A stretch of DNA of 39,867 nt, taken from the NCBI GenBank assembly GCA_031272275.1, contig JAISUC010000026.1, positions 1-39,867 of the forward strand. Direction: 5' to 3'. The translations under genes and the position numbers were made by a program. The stretch is from Actinomycetes bacterium. GTDB taxonomy: Bacteria > Actinomycetota > Coriobacteriia > WRKU01 > WQUG01. The notes below the pieces were generated by a model. The model worked only from the letters and a program-made list of their open reading frames with translations. It ran no database searches and was not told where the DNA came from. Every line of letters starts with the position of its first letter. Position 1 is the first letter of the stretch. Of this stretch, positions 8,194 to 16,177 are shown one piece after another.

Positions 8194-9450
8194 CTAAACG
8201 GTACCGGCATCCCAACTGTTCAAGTACGCCACCTGCTCAGGCGTCAGCGTGTCGATCTCGACACCCATGCATTCCAGCTTGAGCCGCGCGATGTCGTCAT
8301 CAATCGCGCGCGGCATATCGATGACCCCCGGCTGCAGTTCGCTCGCGTGCTCCAGCATCCATTCGGCAGCCAGCGCCTGGTTCGCAAAGCTCATATCCAT
8401 GACCTCGGCCGGGTGTCCCTCCGCCGCCGACAGGTTCACCAGACGCCCCTCGGCCAGCAGGTAGCAGCGCCGACCGTCGGCAAAGGTGAACTCCTCGACC
8501 ATCGGCTTGACCTCGCGGACGGTGCAGTGCTCGCGCAGCCACGGAATGTTGATCTCGGCGTTGAAGTGTCCGCTGTTACACAGTATTGCCTCGGGCTTCA
8601 GGTTCTCGAATGCCGGCACATCGATCACGTTCAGGTCGCCTGTCACCGTAATCCAAATGTCACATTCGCGCGCCGCGTCCGCCGCTTTCATCACGCGATG
8701 TCCGTCCATGACCGCCTCCAGCGCGACTAGGGGGTCGACCTCGCACACGATGACCTTGGCACCCAAGCCCCGCGCCCGCATCGCCGCGCCCTTGCCGCAC
8801 CAGCCGTAGCCGCTGATGACGACCGTGCGCCCGGCAATCAGGCGGTTCGTTGCACGGATGATGCCGTCGATGGTCGACTGGCCGGTTCCGTAGCGGTTGT
8901 CAAACATGTGCTTGGTGTTGGCGTCGTTCACCGCGACGATCGGGTACTTCAGCGCACCGTCGGCCGCCATCGCCTTCAGGCGAATGACGCCGGTTGTCGT
9001 CTCTTCGGTGCCGCCGACAATACCGTCCAGATACTGCGGGAAATCCGCGTGCATGCGTCCCACCACGTCCGCGCCGTCATCCATCGTTATCTGCGGAGCG
9101 GTCGCAATCACGCTGTCGATGTGGCGGTAATAGGTTTCGGTGTCCTCGCCCTTGATGGCGTACACGTCCGCGCCATAGTATTCCACAAGCGCAGCGGCCA
9201 CATCGTCTTGTGTCGACAGGGGGTTCGATGCGCACAAAGCCACCTGGGCACCACCGGCAACCAACGCGCGGACCAAGTTCGCCGTCTCGGTCGTCACGTG
9301 CATACAGCAGCCCATCCGCACGCCCTCAAACGGCCGCTCGACCGCGAATCGCTCGCGAATCGCGACCAAAACCGGCATGTCGGCCTCCGCCCATTCAATC
9401 CTCGCGCGCCCGGCATCGGCCAATCCGCGGTCCTTGATATCACATCCCAT
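8194..9450 (-). CDS. ahcY: S-adenosylhomocysteine hydrolase (adenosylhomocysteinase)
   Basis: Reversibly hydrolyses S-adenosylhomocysteine to adenosine and homocysteine in the cytoplasm, relieving product inhibition of methyltransferases. The 418-residue protein shows the family signatures: [11 protein letters not shown] for substrate binding, [33 protein letters not shown] with the Lys and Asp of the active site, and the NAD-binding [17 protein letters not shown]. It ends in [11 protein letters not shown] rather than the longer C-terminus with DHYRY. That fits the shorter archaeal/Thermotoga-like type. The ribosome site is AAAGGATG just before the ATG. A TACAAT -10 candidate lies at 9504-9499. 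No SAH-riboswitch-like fold is evident in the short leader. Confidence 0.97.
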   Translation of the reverse strand: MGCDIKDRGLADAGRARIEWAEADMPVLVAIRERFAVERPFEGVRMGCCMHVTTETANLVRALVAGGAQVALCASNPLSTQDDVAAALVEYYGADVYAIKGEDTETYYRHIDSVIATAPQITMDDGADVVGRMHADFPQYLDGIVGGTEETTTGVIRLKAMAADGALKYPIVAVNDANTKHMFDNRYGTGQSTIDGIIRATNRLIAGRTVVISGYGWCGKGAAMRARGLGAKVIVCEVDPLVALEAVMDGHRVMKAADAARECDIWITVTGDLNVIDVPAFENLKPEAILCNSGHFNAEINIPWLREHCTVREVKPMVEEFTFADGRRCYLLAEGRLVNLSAAEGHPAEVMDMSFANQALAAEWMLEHASELQPGVIDMPRAIDDDIARLKLECMGVEIDTLTPEQVAYLNSWDAGTV

Positions 9451-9580
9451 GGGTCATCCTTTCTGTGTCATTTTTCAACTACGCGCCCACCGCACACCAT
9501 TGTATCCGATGACTCGAACCTGACATTTCGTCCCCGGTGAAACATACTTGCTACAGTGTGTGCGGGCGCAACCCACAATT

Positions 9581-9680
9581 CGTCATTGCGAGCAGGCGCG
9601 TTGTGCCTGCGTGGCAATCCACCGGCGGCAACAGCCGCCGGATAACGTGTCCCGTCACGGGCTATCCGTGACGGGGGCAA
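9581..9680. repeat. TCATTGCGAGG-family palindromic repeat
   Basis: Starts with CGTCATTGCGAGC and continues through a CAGGCGCG/TGCCTG stem to GTGGCAATCCACC. A CCGGCGGC/GCCGCCGG hairpin (9620-9639) and a CCCGTCACGG/CCGTGACGGG hairpin follow. The next bases are the stop codon of the ATP-grasp gene. Confidence 0.85.
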
Positions 9681-11054
9681 CTACTGAACTCGAAACGTCC
9701 CCAGCGTACAGCCGCCGGCAGCCGCATTAATCGTCGAGCTCAGTCCGGCGCGCATCAAACATCCGGCAAACCTGCCGTCATAGGTGTACAGGCCCAACAG
9801 TTCCTGATAGTCGCGAATCTGCGGTGGTTCGCCCGGGGAAAGCAGGGGGAGTGCGTCCCTGCCCTCGCTCATCCGGTAGCCGGAATGCAGGTTGGGACTG
9901 CGGTATTGTTCGATATAGCTTTGCACGATATGTCCTCCCGCGGCTGCCCGTTCGCACACCAGCTGTTCCCACGCATCCGGATCGCACGATTTGCCCGCCA
10001 CGACATCTTGTGCGCCGTAACGATCGGCGGGCTTGATTATCCAGCGGGCGGGCTCGCGTATGACGGCATCCAACAGCGCGCTGTCATCCGCCGACAGCAG
10101 CTCGGTGCGCGGCACGTGTCGGCGCAGGAATTCCTGCTGCTCGGTTGGCAGCAGCCGCAAGGTTTGGTCATGCAGCAACAAGGGAAAGATGGTTTTGGAA
10201 TGTGCCACTTGACTCCGAAACGATCCAACCGGCGTCACCGCACCGGCCTGTACTGCCGCCAGAAAGTCCGTGACCTCGTCTGCGCGCGCCATGATGTCCG
10301 ACGTCACGGCACGGCGATAGATCACGTCAAGTGCTTGTCCGTCCGGATCACGTAAACGCGTGCCGTCCCAATACAGATCGCGCAGGTCACAGACGACCGC
10401 ATCGGCGCCTGCGGCACGAAAGCGTTCCGCAAAATCGGCTATTTCGTAGGGCGTCGTCAGATCCAAAAAATCCCCGATTGCCAGGCGCGGGCGCGCCACA
10501 GCTCCGGCAACCGTCCCATACAGACGCAGCAGGGTATCCACCCAGCTGTCAAAGGTTTCGAAACGCTGCAAACTGTGGTCGGCGGCAAAACGTGCGTAGG
10601 CATCCGTCAGGGACACGGCACACGACACCTCACGGTCCTCAATCATGGCGCTGCTGCCGTCGGTGTTGAACTCGCAGAACTGAAAGTCGCCGGTGACTTC
10701 GTCATAAAAGATATCCGTTCGGAGCATCGGAATGTCGCTTCCGTAGCCCGGGTCCTGCAGAATCAATGCCTCCAGTTCCGGCGGAAATCCGAACAGTGCC
10801 CGATACGACGCGTCCGCCACGTATGCGGATGTGACCGCGCAGAGGATTTCGTGCGTTGTTCGCGCAATGGCAGCCAGTCGGTCGACTTCGTCGGGGGTAT
10901 ACAGTTTCGGTACGCACAGGAAATCGACCACGTCCCCGTGATAGACCGCCCGCGAATGTGCCATGTAATCGGCCGCCCGCTGTCTGCCGGCGGCGTCCAA
11001 GCCGGGCAAATCCCGAACGCACTGTAGGTATGCATCTGTCAGTTCACGGCTCAT
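9681..11054 (-). CDS. Glutathionylspermidine-synthase-like (circularly permuted) ATP-grasp ligase
   Basis: A 457-residue cytoplasmic protein resembling the ATP-grasp amide ligases of the glutathionylspermidine synthase group. The supporting stretches are MLRTDIFYDE followed by FCEFNTDGSSAMIED (about 128-158), a lysine-bearing nucleotide site in RWIIKPADRYGAQDVVAGK (about 333-351) and SYIEQYRSPNLHSGYR (about 379-394). The C-terminus CLMRAGLSSTINAAAGG is also typical. The reaction would be ATP-dependent joining of an amine to a carboxylate. The substrate cannot be told from sequence. It lies 188 bp downstream of the glutamate-cysteine ligase on the same strand, so gamma-glutamylcysteine or a derivative is a reasonable guess. 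No CHAP amidase domain is fused, unlike E. coli Gss. The ribosome site GAGGG is close to the ATG. Confidence 0.78.
   Translation of the reverse strand: MSRELTDAYLQCVRDLPGLDAAGRQRAADYMAHSRAVYHGDVVDFLCVPKLYTPDEVDRLAAIARTTHEILCAVTSAYVADASYRALFGFPPELEALILQDPGYGSDIPMLRTDIFYDEVTGDFQFCEFNTDGSSAMIEDREVSCAVSLTDAYARFAADHSLQRFETFDSWVDTLLRLYGTVAGAVARPRLAIGDFLDLTTPYEIADFAERFRAAGADAVVCDLRDLYWDGTRLRDPDGQALDVIYRRAVTSDIMARADEVTDFLAAVQAGAVTPVGSFRSQVAHSKTIFPLLLHDQTLRLLPTEQQEFLRRHVPRTELLSADDSALLDAVIREPARWIIKPADRYGAQDVVAGKSCDPDAWEQLVCERAAAGGHIVQSYIEQYRSPNLHSGYRMSEGRDALPLLSPGEPPQIRDYQELLGLYTYDGRFAGCLMRAGLSSTINAAAGGCTLGTFRVQ
9847..9859 (-). repeat. 13-bp motif GGGACGYRCTCCC, copy 2 (CA)
   Basis: Exact match on the minus strand, followed by CC. 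It is inside the ATP-grasp gene, where it is read as part of RDALPLL. Confidence 0.7.
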
Positions 11055-11134
11055 GTGCCCTCGATTCGCAGTTCACGGTTCACGACACATTCCATACTAG
11101 CGGATTGTCGCAATCAGCGATGTTTCAATTGCGG

Positions 11135-11240
11135 GAATCCCCGTAGCGCGGCACTCCGTGCCGCCCCCTGAGCGAAACGTGCATTTCGTTGCGCGAACAC
11201 ATAACGTTGAGGATGCGCGCTCCTCGCGCACCCGAATCAT
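11135..11240. repeat. Palindromic repeat mosaic between the ATP-grasp and ligase genes
   Basis: 11135-11178 (CGCGGCACTCCGTGCCGC hairpin followed by CTGAGCGAAACG) is a reverse-complement copy of 4276-4318 with a single-base indel. Next come CGTTGCGCGAACACATAACG and a GGATGCGCG/CGCGCACC arm. The same order is found near 4.1 kb (inverted) and 14.9 kb. Confidence 0.85.
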
Positions 11241-11242
11241 TG

Positions 11243-12598
11243 CTATTGGTCCAAGAGGGGGAGTACGACGCCGCGGCGGTGTGCAATCTGTGCGGGTGTG
11301 GTGCGCGTGCGGACCAGTGCGTCGAATACATCCAGATAGGCGGCTTCGTCGGCTGCCAATGCGCGGCGCGCACAGCCCAACAGCTCCGCCAACGCGTCTG
11401 CTGCCGTGCGCCCGACGCCCGGATACCAGTGCGCAATCGGCGTGTCATAGCCGTCTGCGATCAGCGCGGCTTTGATTTCGGGCACGGTGTCGTCGTTCCA
11501 GCCGGCACACAGCCCATCCAGTCGCTCCAAGTTCTCCGCATCGTAAAACAGACCCTTGATCAGCGCGACATAGGCCAACGCATAGGGCATCGGCAGCGAA
11601 TCGGCGGGGCGGATCTCGACGTATTTGCGCAAGCGGACATCATAGAAAAACATTGACAGAATGTGGTCGATGTCCGTACCGGACAGGCCGTCCAGGTCAT
11701 ACAGCTCGGCAGCAGTGCGACCCCGCGCGTCGTGTGCGACTCCATCAGCCATATACACCACCAGCGGATGCGTCAAAACCGCACGCGCATAGTCGGCAAA
11801 GCCGAAACCGGCATCGAACACGCCGGGCACCAAACCACAGCGATCCGGATCCAGATCCGCCCAGATGCGTGTGCGCATCATGCGACCCGGGGCATCGCCG
11901 CCCTCGAACCAGGGGGAGTTGTCGGTCAACAAGCCCAGCAGCGGCGTCAGCGCACAGGCGGCGCGCAGCTTGCGGATGGCGTCTGCAGGATCGCTGTAGT
12001 CGACGATCACCTGGGTGCTGGCGGTTCCCCGCATCATATTGCGCCCATAACGACCGCTGGTCTGAAAATGCGCATCCATCAGACGATAGCGCTCTTTCGG
12101 CAACAGCTCGATATCGTCAACCCGCGCAAGCGGCTGGTATCCCAGCTGCCGGCGCAAATATCCGGTGCCGCGCAGGACCTCGTTGACCTCGGCGTTGAAA
12201 TGCGTCAAGTGCAGCCGCATTTCATCGACGCTCGTAAACGGCGGAGGCGAATACTCGAACTGCGCACCGGGCTCCAGCGTGATGATGGCATCAGCTCGAA
12301 TCAGCCCGATCACGCGTCCGTCAGCCGTCCCGTCGTTGGTGATGGTTTCGCGGTAACGGGGCCGCAGCCGCTGCAACAGCGCCTCGATACCGACACCGCC
12401 GCCATAGGGGACGTACTCCCCCCGGGCCGTGGTAATCAGCTGTTCCAGCTCGAAGCCCAGACGAAACGCGTCAGGCGATTTCGCGCCCGATGCAAAATGA
12501 CGCACGAATGCGTCCAGGCCGGGCGACAGCGGGGGAGTAGTATGCCCGCAGTCCGCTGTGTCCGTGCAATAGTCTGTGCCAAAACCTACCATATCCAT
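11243..12598 (-). CDS. gshA: Glutamate-cysteine ligase, GCS2/plant-type family (GshA/EgtA-like)
   Basis: Catalyses ATP-dependent formation of gamma-glutamylcysteine in the cytoplasm, the first step of glutathione, ergothioneine and related thiol pathways. The 451-residue protein carries family motifs: GFELEQLI near residue 48, TLEPGAQFEYSPPP near 110-123, KERYRLMDAHF and GRYGRNMMRGTASTQVIVDYSD near 165-200, and LTDNSPWFEG near 225. The length fits the family. The start is the first ATG, 10 nt after a TATTAT box, with no ribosome site, so the mRNA is probably leaderless; an ATG two codons on is an alternative. A different gamma-glutamyl ligase of the same fold cannot be excluded, because substrate specificity is not visible. 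Confidence 0.85.
   Translation of the reverse strand: MDMVGFGTDYCTDTADCGHTTPPLSPGLDAFVRHFASGAKSPDAFRLGFELEQLITTARGEYVPYGGGVGIEALLQRLRPRYRETITNDGTADGRVIGLIRADAIITLEPGAQFEYSPPPFTSVDEMRLHLTHFNAEVNEVLRGTGYLRRQLGYQPLARVDDIELLPKERYRLMDAHFQTSGRYGRNMMRGTASTQVIVDYSDPADAIRKLRAACALTPLLGLLTDNSPWFEGGDAPGRMMRTRIWADLDPDRCGLVPGVFDAGFGFADYARAVLTHPLVVYMADGVAHDARGRTAAELYDLDGLSGTDIDHILSMFFYDVRLRKYVEIRPADSLPMPYALAYVALIKGLFYDAENLERLDGLCAGWNDDTVPEIKAALIADGYDTPIAHWYPGVGRTAADALAELLGCARRALAADEAAYLDVFDALVRTRTTPAQIAHRRGVVLPLLDQ
12408..12420 (+). repeat. 13-bp motif GGGACGYRCTCCC, copy 3 (TA)
   Basis: Exact match, followed by CCC. It is in the gshA coding region on the opposite strand, read there as GEYVP. Confidence 0.7.
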
Positions 12599-12608
12599 AT
12601 GATACTAG

Positions 12609-12614
12609 ATAATA
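12609..12614 (-). promoter_or_regulatory. -10 element of gshA
   Basis: TATTAT on the minus strand is separated by 10 nt from the ATG at 12598. There is no Shine-Dalgarno sequence between them. This predicts a leaderless or nearly leaderless transcript. Confidence 0.45.
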
Positions 12615-12768
12615 CTCGCGCGCGTAACCTGCACCGATAAATTGTAGGGTGGAACAGAAACGGTTCAGCATTTGTATAGGTTATAACTTGCAGCAGCTTG
12701 ATAGTTCGCCCATACTGGTTTCCGGGTAGCAGAGCGTGCCTTGCATCTGCGACCTGCTTTCTTCATCG

Positions 12769-12800
12769 GGCGGGAGCGTTAGTCCCTCAGCGCTCCCGCC
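12769..12800. other. 10-bp perfect hairpin in the gshA-ABC exporter intergenic region
   Basis: GGCGGGAGCG (12769-12778) pairs with CGCTCCCGCC (12791-12800) around a 12-nt loop, without a T run on either side. The 355-bp divergent region 12599-12953 otherwise holds the two promoters, a GTTATAAC palindrome near 12686 and one 13-bp motif. I see no gene in it. Confidence 0.6.
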
Positions 12801-12918
12801 ACTTCCTCCAACACGGATGCAGCGCGGATACCGCGACCCCGCAGACGGCGACAACGCCACCCGCACCGGCCCGCTGCAGGACGCAGTTGCCGGACCTGTC
12901 GGGAAAACGCAAGGCGCC

Positions 12919-12931
12919 GGGACGCACTCCC
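12919..12931 (+). repeat. 13-bp motif GGGACGYRCTCCC, copy 4 (CA)
   Basis: Exact match in intergenic DNA, ending 9 bp before the TACAAT box of the ABC exporter gene. It is the only one of the nine perfect copies outside coding sequence. Confidence 0.7.
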
Positions 12932-12940
12932 TCTGTGGGT

Positions 12941-12953
12941 TACAATAGCCCGC
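12941..12953 (+). promoter_or_regulatory. -10 element for a leaderless ABC exporter transcript
   Basis: TACAAT at 12941-12946 ends 7 nt before the ATG. No ribosome site is present, so the start codon is likely to be at or near the 5' end of the mRNA. Confidence 0.5.
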
Positions 12954-14771
12954 ATGATCACAGCCGCACCCACCGCCCAGCCTCAGTCCCGCCCGCGCAG
13001 CGCCACCGTTCGTACGCTGCAGCGCTATTGGCAGGTCACGCGCCCCCAGTGGCCGATGTTTCTGTTGGCGGTGCTGTCCACGCTGGGTTTCATTTTCTTT
13101 CTGTCGTTTGCGAATCCCTGGATTATGGCGCGCGTGGTCGACCGCGTCAGTGCGGGTTCGGTTGCCCGCGGGCAGATTTGGCAGACCTTCGGCCCCTGGA
13201 TTATCGGGCTGATTGCGGTCAATGCCGCAGGTCAGCTGTGCTCGAAACTGCAGGACTATTCGGTGTGGAAGCTGGAGCTGCGCGCGAACTATCACCTGGC
13301 CACGATGACCTTTGACACGCTGGCCAACCAGTCGATGACCTTTCATTCCGACCGCTTCGGCGGCTCGCTGGTGGCGCAGACCACGAAGTTCATTTCCGCC
13401 TATGCGACCCTGCTGGAAAGCCTGATTTACGCCGTGTTTGCGATTCTGGGCGCGGCGGTGTTCACCATCGTCATGCTGGCGCCCATCGTGCCCATCTATG
13501 TGGCCGCTTTGGTCGCATTAATGGCCGTCTATATCGCCGTCGCCTACGTCATGTACAAACGCGTGCTGCCCCTGAACGCGCAGGCGGCGGCGACCTCGAA
13601 TCGGCTGTCGGGCGAGCTGTCCGACAGCATCACCAACATCCTGTCGGTCAAGACCTTCGGCCGCGAGGCCTACGAACGCACACTGTTCACCGCCGCCGCA
13701 GACGACAACTTGGCGGCAGACACCCGGCGCATGCGTGCCTCGACCGCCCGCGGAGCCTCCACCAGTGCCGTCATCGTCGCCATCATGGCGCTGGTCGTCG
13801 TCTTTGTCGCAGGCGGCAGCACCTGGTTCGGTATCAGCGCGGGCACGCTGGTCATGATGTTCACCTACACCTACCAGCTGACGATGCAGTTCAACCGCAT
13901 CAGCCAGGTCTTCCAGCAAATCAACCGCGGATTCGGCGACGCCCACGACATGACCCTGATACTGGATGAACCGCGCCTCGTCGATGACATCGGGGGAGCA
14001 CGTCCCCTCGTCGTGCATTCCGGTGCAATCGATTTTGAACAGGTACGGTTTTGTTATTCCGACGATACCGCACGTACCTGCGTGTTCCGTGATTTCAACC
14101 TGCAGGTGCCTGCCGGGCAACGCGTCGGGCTGGTCGGCAAATCCGGCAGCGGCAAGACCACGCTGGTCAGTCTGTTGCTGCGCTTAAGTGACCTGCAGTC
14201 CGGGCGCATTCTGATTGACGGACAGAATATCGCCGATGTCACCCAGGTCAGCCTGCGCCAACAGGTGGGATACGTCCCCCAAGAGCCGCTGTTGTTTCAC
14301 CGGACTATTGCAGAAAACATCGCATATGGTAAGCCGGACGCGGGCGAGGACGAAATCAGGGAAGCCGCGCGCCTGGCAAATGCCTTGGAGTTCATCGAGC
14401 AGCTGCCGCGCGGCTTTCAGACGTTGACCGGCGAGCGGGGGGTTAAGCTGTCGGGCGGACAGCGCCAGCGTATCGCGATTGCCCGCGCCATTCTGGCGGA
14501 CGCGCCGATACTGCTGCTGGACGAGGCCACCAGCGCGCTGGACAGCGAATCCGAGAAACTGATTCAGGATGCGTTGCTGAACCTGATGCGGGGTCGGACC
14601 TCGATAGTGGTGGCGCATCGCCTGTCGACCATAGCCAGTCTGGACCGCATCATCGTGTTGCGCGATGGAGCTATTGTCGAGGACGGCACGCACGAGGGGT
14701 TGCTCGCGGCTGACGGGGCGTATGCGCAGCTGTGGCGTCGCCAATCCGGCGCCTTCCTCGGGCACACCTGA
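12954..14771 (+). CDS. ABC exporter, fused permease and ATPase half-transporter
   Basis: A 605-residue half-transporter that should work as a homodimer, or with an unlinked partner, to export a substrate across the cytoplasmic membrane. The transmembrane domain (about 30-325, six helices) is followed by the ATPase domain (about 355-595). Walker A GKSGSGKT lies at 395-402 and the Q-loop at YVPQEP (441-446). The signature LSGGQRQRIAIARA starts at 499, Walker B ILLLDEATSALD at 519, and the H-loop His is 555. All catalytic residues are intact. The type is common to lipid, peptide and drug exporters, and nothing shows the substrate. It is divergent from gshA across 355 bp. Thiol export, as in CydDC, is conceivable but not supported by specific residues. 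Confidence 0.93.
   Translation: MITAAPTAQPQSRPRSATVRTLQRYWQVTRPQWPMFLLAVLSTLGFIFFLSFANPWIMARVVDRVSAGSVARGQIWQTFGPWIIGLIAVNAAGQLCSKLQDYSVWKLELRANYHLATMTFDTLANQSMTFHSDRFGGSLVAQTTKFISAYATLLESLIYAVFAILGAAVFTIVMLAPIVPIYVAALVALMAVYIAVAYVMYKRVLPLNAQAAATSNRLSGELSDSITNILSVKTFGREAYERTLFTAAADDNLAADTRRMRASTARGASTSAVIVAIMALVVVFVAGGSTWFGISAGTLVMMFTYTYQLTMQFNRISQVFQQINRGFGDAHDMTLILDEPRLVDDIGGARPLVVHSGAIDFEQVRFCYSDDTARTCVFRDFNLQVPAGQRVGLVGKSGSGKTTLVSLLLRLSDLQSGRILIDGQNIADVTQVSLRQQVGYVPQEPLLFHRTIAENIAYGKPDAGEDEIREAARLANALEFIEQLPRGFQTLTGERGVKLSGGQRQRIAIARAILADAPILLLDEATSALDSESEKLIQDALLNLMRGRTSIVVAHRLSTIASLDRIIVLRDGAIVEDGTHEGLLAADGAYAQLWRRQSGAFLGHT
13994..14006 (-). repeat. 13-bp motif GGGACGYRCTCCC, copy 5 (TG)
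   Basis: Exact match on the minus strand, followed by CC. It lies in the linker between the membrane and ATPase domains of the ABC exporter, read as GGARPL (residues 347-352). Confidence 0.7.
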
Positions 14772-14797
14772 TGCACACACCTCGGCGTCCACCCACT

Positions 14798-14957
14798 GGC
14801 ATTGCGAGACCTGCGGGTTTTGCAGGTCGTGGCAATCCACCGGCGACGTCAGTCGCCACGCGGGGGCACTCCTGTGCCCCGCGTGAGCGCAACGCGTGTT
14901 TTCGTTGCGCGAACACGTTACGTCGAGGATGCGTATATCTGCGCATCCGAGTCATTT
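14798..14957. repeat. Palindromic repeat mosaic between ABC exporter and carboxypeptidase
   Basis: A degenerate start (GGCATTGCGAG) leads to a GACCTGC/GCAGGTC stem, GTGGCAATCCACC and a GGCGAC/GTCGCC stem. A CGCGGGGCAC-like hairpin, CGTTGCGCGAACACGTTACG and a GGATGCG/CGCATCC arm follow. The last module runs straight into the promoter of the carboxypeptidase gene. Confidence 0.8.
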
Positions 14958-14963
14958 GCCGTG

Positions 14964-14980
14964 TGCTATACTCATCCGCC
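14964..14980 (+). promoter_or_regulatory. Extended -10 promoter for a leaderless carboxypeptidase transcript
   Basis: TGCTATACT at 14964-14972 is identical to the tRNA-Lys promoter. It ends 8 nt before the ATG at 14981, and no ribosome site intervenes. Confidence 0.6.
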
Positions 14981-16081
14981 ATGAAAAAGTCGAACATATA
15001 TGGATACTTTACAGGTTTGGCCTGCATCGTTATGGCGGCGCTGTTCCTGTGCCCGACGTCTGCCACTGCGGCAAACATCGTCAGTACCAAGAAAACCTAC
15101 ACGTATGCGCGGATGGTGTCCGATATCCAGAAACTGACTGCGCGTTACCCGCAACTGATCACCTCTGAAATCATCGGCACCAGCGCCTATGGACGTAACC
15201 TGTACGCGCTGCGCCTGACGATCCCCGATTCCTGGGTGACGACATCCAGCGCGACCGCGACACCCGCCATCGACACCACCCTGACGGCGGAGGCAGAAAA
15301 TTACGTCCCGGCAGCAACAGACCCGAAACCGGTGGTGCTGATTAACGGTGCCCACCACGGCCGCGAGTGGATTTCATCCACGCTTTGTATGACCATGCTG
15401 GAACAGTACGCAAAGGCCGTCACCGCAAACAGCACAATCGACGGGACCCGGGTGCGTACGGTTCTGTCGGGATGCGACCTGGTTTTTGTGCCGATGGTTA
15501 ACCCGGACGGAGTCACCATCAGCCAAAGCGGGCTGAAGCATTTCAGTAAGTCCGCGCGTAAGCGCCTGAAGAAATACAACCGGGGCAGCAGTAAATTCAC
15601 ACGCTGGAAAGCGAACGGTCAGGGCATCGACCTGAACCGCCAGTACGATGCCGGCTGGAAAATAGTCAAAGTTTGGAGTTCGACGCGCCCGTCCTATGCG
15701 AACTACAAGGGCAAACGTCCCCTGCAGGCACCTGAAGCCGCCGCCATGGCAACGTACACCAAACGGCTGCAGCCCAAAGCGACGCTTGCCTATCACAGCG
15801 TGGGTAAACTGATCTATTGGGGCTACGAACTGAAAGGTTCGGCAAAGACCCGAGCCCTGAAACAGGCACGCGCCCTGCGGAAAATCACCGGGTACAAAAT
15901 CATGCCGACCGCCAAAAAACAAGGTGCGGGCTACACCGACTGGGTCAGCAACAAGCTGAAGCTACCGGCATTCACGCTGGAGATCGGCAGTGGCCGCGGC
16001 GGCAAGCGCAGCGACCTGAGTGAGTTTTCCGCCATCTGGAAACAAAACCGCAGCGTGCCTTTCTATTTGATCAGCCTGTAA
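14981..16081 (+). CDS. Secreted zinc carboxypeptidase, M14 family
   Basis: Removes C-terminal residues from peptides, or peptidoglycan stem peptides, outside the cell. The 366-residue precursor has a signal peptide (1-30, cleavage likely at ATA-A) and a complete M14 domain. Zinc ligands are H126 and E129 (HHGRE) and H272 (AYHSVG). Substrate-binding N219/R220 are in DLNRQYD, and the catalytic Glu is E334 in FTLEIGSG. The layout is close to gamma-D-glutamyl-meso-diaminopimelate peptidases and zinc carboxypeptidases of Gram-positive bacteria, but the substrate is not decided by sequence. There are no accessory binding domains. An earlier in-frame start would add 83 residues translated from repeat DNA and is not likely, because the promoter ends 8 nt before this ATG. 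Confidence 0.92.
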   Translation: MKKSNIYGYFTGLACIVMAALFLCPTSATAANIVSTKKTYTYARMVSDIQKLTARYPQLITSEIIGTSAYGRNLYALRLTIPDSWVTTSSATATPAIDTTLTAEAENYVPAATDPKPVVLINGAHHGREWISSTLCMTMLEQYAKAVTANSTIDGTRVRTVLSGCDLVFVPMVNPDGVTISQSGLKHFSKSARKRLKKYNRGSSKFTRWKANGQGIDLNRQYDAGWKIVKVWSSTRPSYANYKGKRPLQAPEAAAMATYTKRLQPKATLAYHSVGKLIYWGYELKGSAKTRALKQARALRKITGYKIMPTAKKQGAGYTDWVSNKLKLPAFTLEIGSGRGGKRSDLSEFSAIWKQNRSVPFYLISL

Positions 16082-16100
16082 CCAACGAGAACGAGTCCGA

Positions 16101-16157
16101 GGCGGGTGTCCACCCGCCGCCGGATAACGAATCCCGTGCCTTGGCACGGGGGCATTG
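16101..16157. repeat. Short palindromic repeat between convergent genes
   Basis: Two hairpins, GGCGGGTG/CACCCGCC and CCCGTGCC/GGCACGGG, are separated by GCCGGATAACGAAT. These are the last two modules of the common mosaic. It lies between the ends of the carboxypeptidase and FUSC genes and may help terminate both. Confidence 0.75.
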
Positions 16158-16177
16158 AACCTGTGCAGCCGGGGTGT

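Noticed and set aside
9451..9530. SAH riboswitch before ahcY
   Set aside because: The short leader does not contain the conserved GAGGAGCG...GCUCGG elements.
14732..14980. N-terminal 83-residue extension of the carboxypeptidase
   Set aside because: The upstream in-frame codons are repeat DNA and the promoter ends 8 nt before the ATG at 14981, which is followed by a normal signal peptide.
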